DNA of 64,000 nucleotides from Gammaproteobacteria bacterium (GTDB taxonomy: Bacteria > Pseudomonadota > Gammaproteobacteria > Pseudomonadales > Porticoccaceae): contig JADJET010000018.1 in NCBI GenBank assembly GCA_016708925.1, forward strand, positions 1-64,000. Reading direction: 5' to 3'. The translations under genes and the position numbers were made by a program. Positions 44,515 to 53,700 of this stretch are shown here, piece after piece. Position 1 is the first letter of the stretch, and each line of letters begins with the position of its first letter. The notes beneath the pieces are model-generated. The model ran no database searches and had not been told where the DNA came from. It saw only the letters and a list, made by a program, of their open reading frames with translations.

Positions 44515-47115
44515 ATGACCGATTTTTACTCCGGACGCCCGTTTCAGCCCATCCCCAGCCAGTTGCAGCAGGGCGGGCAGGCGACGGCCGCGCTGAGCGC
44601 GGCGTCGGGTTACCGCCCCGCCGTTGCCGACGGTCACGACGAAGTCTATGAAGCCGGCGGCGCGGTGCGCCCCCACTGGCGCTACCTGCTGGAAGGGCTG
44701 GCGGCCCTGGGGCCCGAGGTGCTGGCGGAACGCGAGCGCAAGGCGCGGCGCATCCTGCGCGACGACGGCGCCACCTACAACGTCTCCAGCGAGCCCCTGG
44801 CGAGTCGCATCTGGGAGCTGGATCTGGTCCCCCAGCTCATCGAGAGCGAGGAGTGGAGCCACATCGAGGCGGGCCTGATCGAGCGCGCGGAACTGCTGGA
44901 TCTGGTGCTCAAGGACATCTATGGCGGGCGCGAACTGATCCGCCACGGCATCGTGCCGCCCGAGCTGGTTTACAGCCACCCGGGATTCCTGCGCCAGTGT
45001 CAGGGCATCCGGGTGCCCGGCGAACATCATCTGATTCTCTACGCCGCCGACATGGTGCGCGATGCCGACGGCGCCATGTGCATCATCGGCGATCGCGCCC
45101 AGGCGCCCAGCGGCGTCGGCTATGCGCTCGAAAACCGCACCGTGATGTCGCGGGTGCTGCCCAGCCTGTTCCGCGACAGTCATGTGCATCGCCTGTCGGG
45201 ATTCTTTCACCAGTTGCGCCAGAAACTGATGGCGCTGGCGCCCGGCGACGCCATTCCCCAGGTCGCGGTGCTGACGCCCGGCTCCTACAGCGAGACCTAT
45301 TTCGAGCACGCCTTTCTCGCCAACTACCTGGGCTATCCCCTGGTGCAGGGCGGCGATCTCACCGTGCGCGGCGGGCGGGTGTGGATGAAGTCCCTCGAAG
45401 GGCTGCGTCGCATCGACATCATTTTGCGGCGGGTGGACGATTTCTTCTGCGATCCCGTGGAACTGCGCGGCGACTCCCAACTGGGCGTGCCGGGGCTGCT
45501 CGAAGTGGTGCGCGCCGGCCGCGTGGTGATCGCCAATCCCCTGGGCGCGGGCTTTGTCGAGAATCCCGCGCTGTTCAAATACCTGCCCGCCATCGGCAAG
45601 TTCTTTTTCGGACGCGAGCCCCGCATCCGCACCGTGGAGACGTTCTGGTGCGGCGATGCGGCGGATCGCGCGCGGGTGCTGGCGGACCTCCCGCAACTGG
45701 TGATCAAGCCGGCATTTCGTCGCTACGGCCAGCACAGCGTGTTCGGCAGCGATCTGGGCGCGGCGGAGCTCGCGCTCTGGCGGCGGCGGATTCAGGACGC
45801 GCCGCTGGACTATGTGGCCCAGCGCTACCAGGCCTCGTCGCGCACGCCGGCGCTGGAAGGCGGCGCCTTCACACCCCGGACCATGGTGCTGCGCAGCTTC
45901 GCGGTCGCCAATCCCACCTCCTATACGGTGATGCCCGGCGGCCTCACCCGCATCGGGCGCGCCAGCGATACCCGGGTCGTCACCAACCTTACCGGCTCCA
46001 ACAGCAAAGACACCTGGGTGCTTGCCTCGGAACCCGAGAAACAACTCTCCCTGCGGCGGGAAGCGGCCCCGACCGGCGCGCCGTCGGAGCGCGGCGTGCT
46101 GCCCAGCCGGGTAGTCGAAAACCTGTTCTGGATGGGCCGTTACGCCGAGCGCGGCGAGGCGGCCCTGCGCCTGCTGCGCACCCTGTTCCTCCAGCTCAAC
46201 GGGGTCGAGCCGTTGTCGGATGGCGCGCGCCGCGTCCTGCTGGGCGCGGTGACCCGGGTGACTCACACCCTGCCGGGTTTCACGGTCGCGGACGCGCCCT
46301 TCGCGGCGCCCGAACGCGAACTGAAAGCCGTGGTGCTGGATGCCGCGAGTCCGGGCTCGGTGGTGGGCAGCCTGCGCGCCATGCTGCAAGCCGGCGAGGA
46401 AGTGAAAGAACTGCTCTCCGCCGACACCCAGCGCGTGCTGAACGATCTGCGCGACGAACTGGCAGCCCTGGCCGAGCAGCTTGGCACGGAGCAACTGGTG
46501 GCACCGGAAGAAGCACTGGATCCGCTGGTGACTTCGCTGCTGGCGCTCGCCGGGCTGCGCCACGAGAGCATGTTCCGGGGCATGAACTGGCACTTCTGGG
46601 AGCTGGGCCGCGGCATCGAAAAGGCACTCCAGCTCGCCGCGCTGCTGCGCGCCACCCTGGTGCCCGATCTGGCCGAGAACGATATTCCGGTGGTGGTGGA
46701 GTCCGTGCTGCTGACCTGCGAGACGCTGATCACCTACCGCCGGCGCTATCGCGCCGAGCCCGACATCCTCCACGGGCTCGAACTGCTGGTGCTGGACGAA
46801 ACCAATCCGCGCGCGCTGCTCTATCAGGTGCAACGGCTCGGCGGTCACATCGCCGCGCTGCCGGCCGTCGAGTCCGGGCCCGGCTTGTCGCGCGCCGGCC
46901 GCCTGGCGCTGGAAGCGCTCACCGCGCTGCATCTCAGCCGACCGGAGGAATTGGCGGCCCTCGCGGGCGCCGGCGGTCGCGCGATGCTCGAGCAACTGCT
47001 GAGCCGGCTGGAGACACTGCTGATCGCCACGGCGGAAATGCTCGCCGAATGCTATTTCGACCACCGTGCGACGCAACAGCAGCTCATTGCGGCGGACTGG
47101 GGTTACGGACAGTGA
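44515..47115 (+). CDS. Circularly permuted ATP-grasp fused to alpha-E domain
   Basis: An 866-residue protein from the ATG at 44515. Residues 1 to about 500 form a circularly permuted ATP-grasp domain (VYSHPGFLRQCQGIRVPGEH, AVLTPGSYSETYFEHAFLAN, LPQLVIKPAFRRYGQHSVFG, GGLTRIGRASD). The C-terminal part (about 520-860) is an alpha-E domain (VVENLFWMGRYAERGEAALR, FWELGRGIEKALQLAALLRA, CETLITYRRRYRA). It therefore combines, in one chain, the two proteins encoded separately at 38.5-40.9 kb. A transglutaminase gene follows 10 bases later. The start follows a PPGRLFVP leader that is not conserved. Confidence 0.88.
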   Translation: MTDFYSGRPFQPIPSQLQQGGQATAALSAASGYRPAVADGHDEVYEAGGAVRPHWRYLLEGLAALGPEVLAERERKARRILRDDGATYNVSSEPLASRIWELDLVPQLIESEEWSHIEAGLIERAELLDLVLKDIYGGRELIRHGIVPPELVYSHPGFLRQCQGIRVPGEHHLILYAADMVRDADGAMCIIGDRAQAPSGVGYALENRTVMSRVLPSLFRDSHVHRLSGFFHQLRQKLMALAPGDAIPQVAVLTPGSYSETYFEHAFLANYLGYPLVQGGDLTVRGGRVWMKSLEGLRRIDIILRRVDDFFCDPVELRGDSQLGVPGLLEVVRAGRVVIANPLGAGFVENPALFKYLPAIGKFFFGREPRIRTVETFWCGDAADRARVLADLPQLVIKPAFRRYGQHSVFGSDLGAAELALWRRRIQDAPLDYVAQRYQASSRTPALEGGAFTPRTMVLRSFAVANPTSYTVMPGGLTRIGRASDTRVVTNLTGSNSKDTWVLASEPEKQLSLRREAAPTGAPSERGVLPSRVVENLFWMGRYAERGEAALRLLRTLFLQLNGVEPLSDGARRVLLGAVTRVTHTLPGFTVADAPFAAPERELKAVVLDAASPGSVVGSLRAMLQAGEEVKELLSADTQRVLNDLRDELAALAEQLGTEQLVAPEEALDPLVTSLLALAGLRHESMFRGMNWHFWELGRGIEKALQLAALLRATLVPDLAENDIPVVVESVLLTCETLITYRRRYRAEPDILHGLELLVLDETNPRALLYQVQRLGGHIAALPAVESGPGLSRAGRLALEALTALHLSRPEELAALAGAGGRAMLEQLLSRLETLLIATAEMLAECYFDHRATQQQLIAADWGYGQ

Positions 47116-47125
47116 TCTGCCGCAC

Positions 47126-48007
47126 ATGATCTACCGCGTCCGCCATGTCACCCGCTACCGCTACGAGCGTCTGGTCACGCTGTGCCACAACCAGGCCCAT
47201 CTGTTGCCCCGCGACACCCGCAACCAGCGCTGCCTGGACAGCAGCATCCGGGGTCACCCCCGCGCCGGTGACGGCGATGGAAGAACGCGATTATTTCGGC
47301 AATCGGGTCTACCGGTTTCCGTCGAGACACCGCATCGCGAGCTGGAAGTCAGCGTCCTCAGTCAGGTCGAGGTCGATCTGGATCGCAACGGAACCCCGGT
47401 TCTGGATCTGGGTGCCACCTGCGCCGAGGCGCGCGCGCGACTGTGGCGGGAAAGCGATGAAAACCATCTGCAGGCGCGGGAATTCCTGCTGGATTCCCCC
47501 ATGATCAAAACCGGCGCCGCATTGCGGGATTACGCCGCGCCGCTGTTTGCCGACGCCCGGCCGCTGCTGTCGGCGGTGCGCGAACTCACCAGCCGGATCT
47601 TCAGCGATTTCGCCTACGATCCGGAATTCACCACCGTCGCGACGCCGCTGGAAGAGGTGCTGGAAAATCGGCGCGGCGTCTGCCAGGACTTCGCCCACCT
47701 CGCCGTCGGCTGCCTGCGCGCGCTGGGGTTTCCGGCGCGCTATGTGAGCGGCTATGTGGAGACCCAGCCCGCGCCGGGGCAGCCGCGCCTGGTCGGCGCC
47801 GACGCCTCGCACGCCTGGTTCGCGGTCTATGCGCCCGGGGAGGGCTGGGTGGAATTCGATCCCACCAACGACAACATGCCCGGCGCCCAGCACATCACCA
47901 CCGCCTGGGGCCGCGACTACTCCGACGTGACCCCCCTGCGCGGCGTCATCTTCGACGGCGGCGACTGTCAGGAGATGACGGTGGTGGTGGATGTGGAGCG
48001 GGTGTAG
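47126..48007 (+). CDS. Transglutaminase-like peptidase-fold protein with two compensating frameshifts
   Basis: A 293-residue transglutaminase-like protein. The N-terminal beta region starts IYRVRHVTRYRYERLVTLCH. The catalytic Cys lies in NRRGVCQDFAHLAVGCLRAL, the His in GADASHAWFAVYAPGEGWVE, and the Asp in FDPTNDNMPG. Between about 47250 and 47318 the family reading (VTPAPVTAMEERDYFGNRVY) is in the next frame: one G is extra in CCGGGGTC and one T is missing in CGGTTTCC, so the frame recovers. The gene ends the amidoligase-like cluster and pairs with the fusion protein before it. Confidence 0.82.
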   Translation: MIYRVRHVTRYRYERLVTLCHNQAHLLPRDTRNQRCLDSSIRGHPRAGDGDGRTRLFRQSGLPVSVETPHRELEVSVLSQVEVDLDRNGTPVLDLGATCAEARARLWRESDENHLQAREFLLDSPMIKTGAALRDYAAPLFADARPLLSAVRELTSRIFSDFAYDPEFTTVATPLEEVLENRRGVCQDFAHLAVGCLRALGFPARYVSGYVETQPAPGQPRLVGADASHAWFAVYAPGEGWVEFDPTNDNMPGAQHITTAWGRDYSDVTPLRGVIFDGGDCQEMTVVVDVERV

Positions 48008-48146
48008 GCGCCCACAGTGTAGGAAGGATCGGCCCCGGACTTCCGTGATGACCCCCAGTTGGTCTGGCGGCTCTTGAAGCGCGCTTGATCCACAGAGAAG
48101 CTGGCTGTAGTGTAAGGAAGTAAGACAGTCATTGCGGAAGGACAGT

Positions 48147-48377
48147 ATGCCGACAGTCGCCAAGATTACATCCAAAGGTCAAACCACCATCCCCCAGGAG
48201 GTTCGCGCCGCGCTGCACGTTGCCGCCGGCGACTTTATCGCCTGGGAAGTCGGTGCGGACGGCACCGCGACCGTGCGCCGGGTGCAACCTATGGACATCG
48301 ACTACCTGCGCGCCGTCGAGGGCGCGCTGTCCGAATGGGCCGGCAGCGCCGATGAAGATGCCTACCGTGAGCTTTGA
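48147..48377 (+). CDS. AbrB/SpoVT-type antitoxin
   Basis: A 76-residue protein with the swapped-hairpin AbrB fold: AKITSKGQTTIPQEVRAALH followed by GDFIAWEV and a helical C-terminal tail that binds the toxin (LSEWAGSADEDAYREL). Its end overlaps the downstream MazF/PemK-like gene by 26 bases, the normal layout of a toxin-antitoxin operon, and it should repress its own promoter. Confidence 0.88.
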   Translation: MPTVAKITSKGQTTIPQEVRAALHVAAGDFIAWEVGADGTATVRRVQPMDIDYLRAVEGALSEWAGSADEDAYREL

Positions 48378-48711
48378 GCGCTTTGCGGTCGTGCGCGTGC
48401 CGTTTCCCTTCTCCGATCGCCACGCCACCAAGAACCGTCCGGCGCTGGTGCTCTCGACCGCTGCCGACTTCAATACACCCGCCGGACACGCGGTGATGGC
48501 GATGATAACGGCAGATGCCAACGCGCCTTGGCCGCTTGATTGTCCGATCGCCGACCTCGCCGCCGCCGGATTGCCAGCGCCGTCCAAAGTCCGCTTTAAG
48601 CTATTCACGCTCGACCTGCGGTTGGTGCGCGGCGCGTTAGGAGAACTCTCGGCTACGGACAGACAGGACGTGCAAACCAAGCTGAGCAAACTATTGGGAG
48701 TGGTGCCGTGA
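48352..48711 (+). CDS. MazF/PemK-like ribonuclease toxin
   Basis: A 119-residue PemK/MazF-type mRNA interferase: FERFAVVRVPFPFSDRHATK then NRPALVLSTAADF and SKVRFKLFTLDLRLV, with the basic catalytic Arg in the R/K-PALVLS region. It would cleave mRNA when the labile AbrB-like antitoxin is lost. Start at 48352 or 48358 (MKM). It lies at the edge of the defence island and may stabilise it. Confidence 0.85.
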   Translation: MKMPTVSFERFAVVRVPFPFSDRHATKNRPALVLSTAADFNTPAGHAVMAMITADANAPWPLDCPIADLAAAGLPAPSKVRFKLFTLDLRLVRGALGELSATDRQDVQTKLSKLLGVVP

Positions 48712-48823
48712 CCACATCTGATAGAGCATTCACAGGATACTCCGCGACATCTCGGAATGGCGTATTTGAAGTGGCCGCAAGTTGGATAGATGGTGGCCGG
48801 CACGGATATCGGGCAGAGTCGCC

Positions 48824-49696
48824 ATGAGCGGCAATCCAGCCAAGGTGTCGCTGGGCGACATCCGAAGTACCCAACAGGGATTCTCCGGTCTGACTGTACT
48901 TGCCGACAGACTGCGCAATTACCGGTTCGATACCGTCGAAATCGATTTCTCGGTTTGTTCCTGGTTCGAGGCCAACATGAGCGCACCGCTCGGTGTGGTC
49001 TTTGCGCATGCTGTCGATAACCTCAACACGATTAAGCTGGTCGGGCTTCAGCCGGGCGTCGAGACCATCCTCTCAAAAAATAGTTTCCTTGCCGGTTTCG
49101 GTAAGCCGAAACGGGAGGATACACACGGCACGACCATTCCATACCGCAGATTTACTGCCACGGATGACCGATATTTTGCGGCCTATCTGAACCAGCATTT
49201 GCGCGGCAAGGATTTGCCAATCATGTCGAATGCCTTGTCGGAGCGTTTCAAGAACAGCATCCTCGAACTCTTCGTGAATGCGGCGATACACTCGGAAAGC
49301 AAGTTGGGCGTCTTCGCCTGCGGCCAGTATTTCCCACAACAGCATCGCCTCGATTTCTGTGTGGCGGATGCGGGCATCGGTTTTCGCCGCAAGATTTACA
49401 AGGAGATTGGATTGAAAATGAACTCTGATAAGGCCATCGAGTGGGCCTTGCAGGAAGGCAATACCACCCGCAAGGGAAGCGTGCCCGGCGGGCTTGGGCT
49501 CAAACTGATCAACGAATTCATTGCCTTGAACAAAGGGCGCATTCAGATCGTATCGGATCGGGGCTATTGGGAGTTCAGCCCTGGTGGCGAAACCTTGACC
49601 CGCATCGGAACCCCGTTTCCAGGCACCGCCATCAACATCGAGATCAACACCGCAGACACGAGCAGTTATCGTCTGCGCTCCGAATTGAGAAACTGA
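48824..49696 (+). CDS. STAS-like plus GHKL ATPase protein
   Basis: A 290-residue protein from the Met at 48824. The N-terminal part (about 30-85) reads like a STAS-fold segment (RFDTVEIDFSVCSWFEANMS, APLGVVFAHAVDNLNTIKLV). The C-terminal part is a GHKL ATPase: N box SILELFVNAAIHSE, G1 box VADAGIGF, G2 box SVPGGLGLKLINEFI. It resembles the ATPase half of anti-sigma or partner-switching kinases but has no membrane or receiver domain. It is first of three overlapping or abutting genes with a DUF4325-like protein and a PIN nuclease. The function is not known to me. Confidence 0.7.
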   Translation: MSGNPAKVSLGDIRSTQQGFSGLTVLADRLRNYRFDTVEIDFSVCSWFEANMSAPLGVVFAHAVDNLNTIKLVGLQPGVETILSKNSFLAGFGKPKREDTHGTTIPYRRFTATDDRYFAAYLNQHLRGKDLPIMSNALSERFKNSILELFVNAAIHSESKLGVFACGQYFPQQHRLDFCVADAGIGFRRKIYKEIGLKMNSDKAIEWALQEGNTTRKGSVPGGLGLKLINEFIALNKGRIQIVSDRGYWEFSPGGETLTRIGTPFPGTAINIEINTADTSSYRLRSELRN

Positions 49697-49710
49697 AAGG
49701 ACTTGCCGCC

Positions 49711-50073
49711 ATGGCTGATCGCATCACACTGAAAATTTTCGACATCGTCGGCGGCCCGGTGTGGGTATCGACCGAAGATGGTCAAAAAGTCTTCGATAAA
49801 ATTACGGCCGCCTTCAAGGCTGGCCGTTCTGTCGATCTCTCGTTCGCAAATCAAGGGAACCTGATCACGGCCTTTCTAAACGCTGCGATTGGCCAGCTTT
49901 ACAGCGGCGAGTATGAAGAAGTTTTCCTGAAGCAACATCTCGCTTTTTGCGACATCTCAGACGATGATCGCGCCATGCTGGAGCGCGCCATCGACAACGC
50001 GAAACGCTACTTTGCCAATCGGTCCGCCTACGATCAGGCATGGAAAGAGGTCGTCGATGAAGACGAAGAATAA
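49711..50073 (+). CDS. DUF4325 (STAS-like) protein
   Basis: A 120-residue protein fitting the DUF4325 STAS-like family: DRITLKIFDIVGGPVWVSTE then GQKVFDKITAAFKAGRSVDL, and a helical C-terminus. Such proteins are found next to GHKL ATPases and may be their partner-switch substrate. It follows the ATPase gene by 14 bases, and its end overlaps the PIN gene start by 17 bases. The overlaps imply co-translation of three proteins that act together. Confidence 0.72.
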   Translation: MADRITLKIFDIVGGPVWVSTEDGQKVFDKITAAFKAGRSVDLSFANQGNLITAFLNAAIGQLYSGEYEEVFLKQHLAFCDISDDDRAMLERAIDNAKRYFANRSAYDQAWKEVVDEDEE

Positions 50074-50614
50074 AGCCCACGATGCCGCGACCTACGATTT
50101 CCCGGCCGGCGAACACATTCTCATCGATGCCAATGTCTGGCTCTATCTGCAGCCCCCAGCGGCACAACCCGCACCGGGGAGGGCGGTCGCGTATTCGCAA
50201 GTATTTTCCCGCCTCTTGCAGGCCAGGGCCCAACCGGTGGTTGATGCACTCATCCTGAGCGAATATCTCAACCGCTACATTCGCCTGGAATACGACGTTT
50301 CCTGGAAAGCCGCTTATCCGAGGTTCAAAGACTTTCGTCAGTCGACTGACAGCGCTATCGTTCTCCAGGCGGCCGTAGCCGAGGTTAACGCGATATTAAG
50401 AACAACCACACCACACGATACGCCGCTCGCGAATATGGATTTGCCCGCCGTGCTGGGTGCGGTACAGAGCGGGACTGTCGACTTCAACGATGGGCTACTG
50501 CTCCAGACCTGTCGCCTCAACGGCTGGAAATTGCTCACCCACGACGGTGACATGACCATGGGCGGGATTGATTTGCTGACCACCAACAAAAAACTGCTGC
50601 TGACCTGTTCATGA
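50057..50614 (+). CDS. PIN-domain ribonuclease-like protein
   Basis: A 185-residue PIN domain protein. Acidic active-site residues are placed as in VapC-type nucleases: Asp in HILIDANVWLYL, Glu in ALILSEYLNRYI, Asp in TVDFNDGLLLQTCRLNG, Asp in LLTHDGDMTMGG. PIN proteins cleave RNA and are usually held by an antitoxin; here the partners are instead a GHKL ATPase and a DUF4325 protein. It starts 17 bases inside the DUF4325 gene and ends about 150 bases from the convergent zorD stop. Confidence 0.78.
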   Translation: MKTKNKAHDAATYDFPAGEHILIDANVWLYLQPPAAQPAPGRAVAYSQVFSRLLQARAQPVVDALILSEYLNRYIRLEYDVSWKAAYPRFKDFRQSTDSAIVLQAAVAEVNAILRTTTPHDTPLANMDLPAVLGAVQSGTVDFNDGLLLQTCRLNGWKLLTHDGDMTMGGIDLLTTNKKLLLTCS

Positions 50615-50762
50615 CTTACAATCGAAGTGTCGCCAAAAATCATTTCGCGTTGTGCACTTGGGGCTAGTGTATACGGTTCTCTGGCGGTGGTGGTGGAGCG
50701 ACCGTAGAATGCCTGGACCGGGCCGGTTTTCCTTTTCGGTGGGCTCTCGCTAAACAATCAAG

Positions 50763-53700
50763 TCATGCATCCGACCAATTCGGGTATAGGATCTTCTCGA
50801 TGTCGATCATCATGACCGGAGTCTCGTTGAGCATCTGTTGGAGATGCGGCTGCTCCAGAAGCTCGACCCTGTTCAGCTTTGCATTCCGGTGCGTCTGTTC
50901 ATCGAAATACCGATTGGTGAGGCAAGCAAGCTCAAACCCTACCCTGGGGAATTTCTTCGCGTAGAACTCATGTCCGCCCACCACATCCTTGACCGCGTCC
51001 CAGCCAAGTTGTTTACCTTCGATTCCCGATGACTTCACTTGAATCAACTTTCCCATCTGTTGCTCGCGTGGCAGCGCCACAATGTCGATTCCATTATCTT
51101 TCGCGGACGGAGTGCGATGCGCGTCATAGCCTCGCTTGGCATAGAGGACAGTCGCGAGCGCCTCGAAATATTTCCAATTCATCGATAGTGCAGTTTCCAG
51201 AGTGACCAGTTCGTTATCGTTGAATGTGCCAGGTGGCGCCACGTCGTCCAGATTGAACTCACTTGGGCGGAGATCGCCGGCACCGTTTAGCATGTCGCTG
51301 GCAAGGAGACGTTTTTCATCAAGCAGCCGGTCGAGCTTCACGTCAAAGGTGGTGAAGTCCTCAGCACGGACCACCGGATAGTAGACATAGACATCCTTCT
51401 TCTGGCCAATGCGATAGGCCCGGTCGGTCGCCTGGTCCTCCTTGGCCGGATTCCACATGCGCGTGTAGTGGACCACGTGGTTTGCTGCCTGGATATTTAC
51501 GCCGAAGCCAACAGCCAGCGGCGATAGGATGATCACCCCGAACCCGGGCATTTCCTGAAACGCCTTGATGCGCTTCTGCCGATTCTGGGGGTCAATTGGC
51601 GAGGCGCTCGTGTCGCCATTGATGATGTCAGGTCTCAGGCCCAACGCCTCGTGAATGTAGTACTGGAGCAATCGTTGAATGGGACGGAATTCACAGAAAA
51701 TAATGACCTTTTCGCGCTTGCGCTCAATAGTTTTCAGTTGCTCCAACAGCCAGTCGAGCTTGGGTGCGCGGGCGCGGTAATCCGACAGCTTTTCCGACTT
51801 GAACACGTCCAGTCCGTGGCGGCGCGGGTCGGTGCAGATAAGTCGCAGGTAGTGCAGAAGGCCGAGATGGTTCTTAAAGGGTGCGTTCGCTCCGGGGTCG
51901 TTACGCCTCTTGAACAGATCAATCGCCCATCCGTAGAGTTCGCGCTGCTTGTTTGACAGAGGCAGCCGTCGGCACTCTTCGGCCACAATTTTTCTGGGTA
52001 AATCTTTGGCAACTTTTGCCTTGGTGCGCCGGAGAATCTGCGGGTCAATCAGCCCCCGCAATTCTTCGACACGGGCTCGTTCTGCATTGGTTTTCGCTTC
52101 AATGGGCTTACGATAGCGGTGCCCGAAGTCATTGAGCGCGCCCAGTAATCCCGGCTGCACAAAGTCGAAAAGGCACCAGATGTCGGCCAGGGTGTTTTCG
52201 ACAGGCGTACCGGTGCAGGCTATCTTGAAGGCGACGTTCTGCTTCTTCGCGGCGCGCGTCACCATCGCTGCTGGATTCTTTATCTTCTGTGCTTCGTCGC
52301 AAATCATGATCGACCACCGCTGCGACGCAAACGAGAATTCTAGATCCCGCAGCGTTTCGTAGGTGGTCAGTACGACGCGGGCATCACCTATCCAATCAGG
52401 TCGCAGAAATCTAGTAAGTCCGTCTTCGGTTATAAGCCGCTCATCGATGCTTGCGCGCGGTACTCGCAGACTCGAAAGGTTATCCCCGTAGGCGGTCAGA
52501 GTGGAGAGCGCTCCGGCGGTCAGGAATTTTTCAGCTTCCTCCTTCCAATTTTCCAGAAGGGAGACCGGCGCCACTACCAGCATCGGCTCGATATTCGGGT
52601 TCTTTTCGATAGCCCAGGCCATCAAGATCAACAACTGCAACGTCTTGCCAAGCCCCATATCGTCGGCGAGCACCGCGCCACGACAATTGAACGTGTCATG
52701 CGCCTCGAACAATGTTTGCAACCAGGCTACACCTTGGCGCTGATGCGGAAGCAACGGATGCTCGGGGCGAAGCGATGCCGGAAGTTCAGGCTCTCTGCCA
52801 TCGGACGCCAGTGCGGCACGCCGCTTCTCCGCGTAATCAATGTTGTGGATGTTTGCTCCAATGATCAGACTCGTACGCTTGATCGGCCCCTCTGGGCGCG
52901 GTCGCTTGGGCTTCCCGGGGTCGAATTTCCCCTCCTTTGCCTCCTCCGACGCCTCGGTAAATGTATCCAGCAGTCGCTCGGCTTCTCCAATCGGAATTGG
53001 ATTTGGGGTGCCTGGTAGGGTGATGCTCGTTTTGCCGGCCGCCTTGGCGGCCACCACTTGTTGTCGAAACCCCGCCAAATGTTCTGGGCCGAGTGGCATT
53101 GAGACCATTGCGGTCTCGCCTTCCGGTACCCAGGAGATGAGGGGGATGATGTTGTCAGGGAACCAGCCTTCGTCGTCCTTCTTCTTGGCGATGTAAGGCG
53201 AGTAGTAGGGCTGCTCGAAGCCGACTTTCTGAACCCGCGACGCATAATTGGTCAGGTCATAAACCTGTGCGTATTTGATGAGGACAGGAGGTTTACGCCG
53301 TTCCTCCAAGGCTTGTTCGAGTTGCTGAAGATATTCCGGCGCTTCACCTTGAAGTTCAAAATCATATCCCTCCCAGCCAAGCAACAGGTGTTTCCTGGCG
53401 AGTGCAGATTTCAGCACTTTGGCGAACTTTGCGAGTTCATCGTCCGATAGCCAGCGAGTTTCCGAAGATACCGGGCCAGTTCCCGACGCCACTTCGATAA
53501 GCAGACCGACCTTGAGAGGATAGCCGAAGGCGTCCCGCTCGAACTGGGGAAGAAAGCGTTCGTAGTTGAGCCCCGCGTCTGCTCTGGCTGTCTCGAACTG
53601 CTGTTCGTCGATGACTTCATTGGCATCTTCGCCAAGCGTCGCATAGGGGTTCAGGATGAAGGCTTGCGCACGGGCGCCCGCAACACGCCGCAGCGGCAGC

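Noticed and set aside
43720..47127. Minus-strand open frame of 1135 codons opposite the ATP-grasp/transglutaminase genes
   Set aside because: It is antisense to strongly conserved proteins, has low-complexity Arg/Gln/Gly/His content and no domain. Long antisense frames are expected in high-GC genes.
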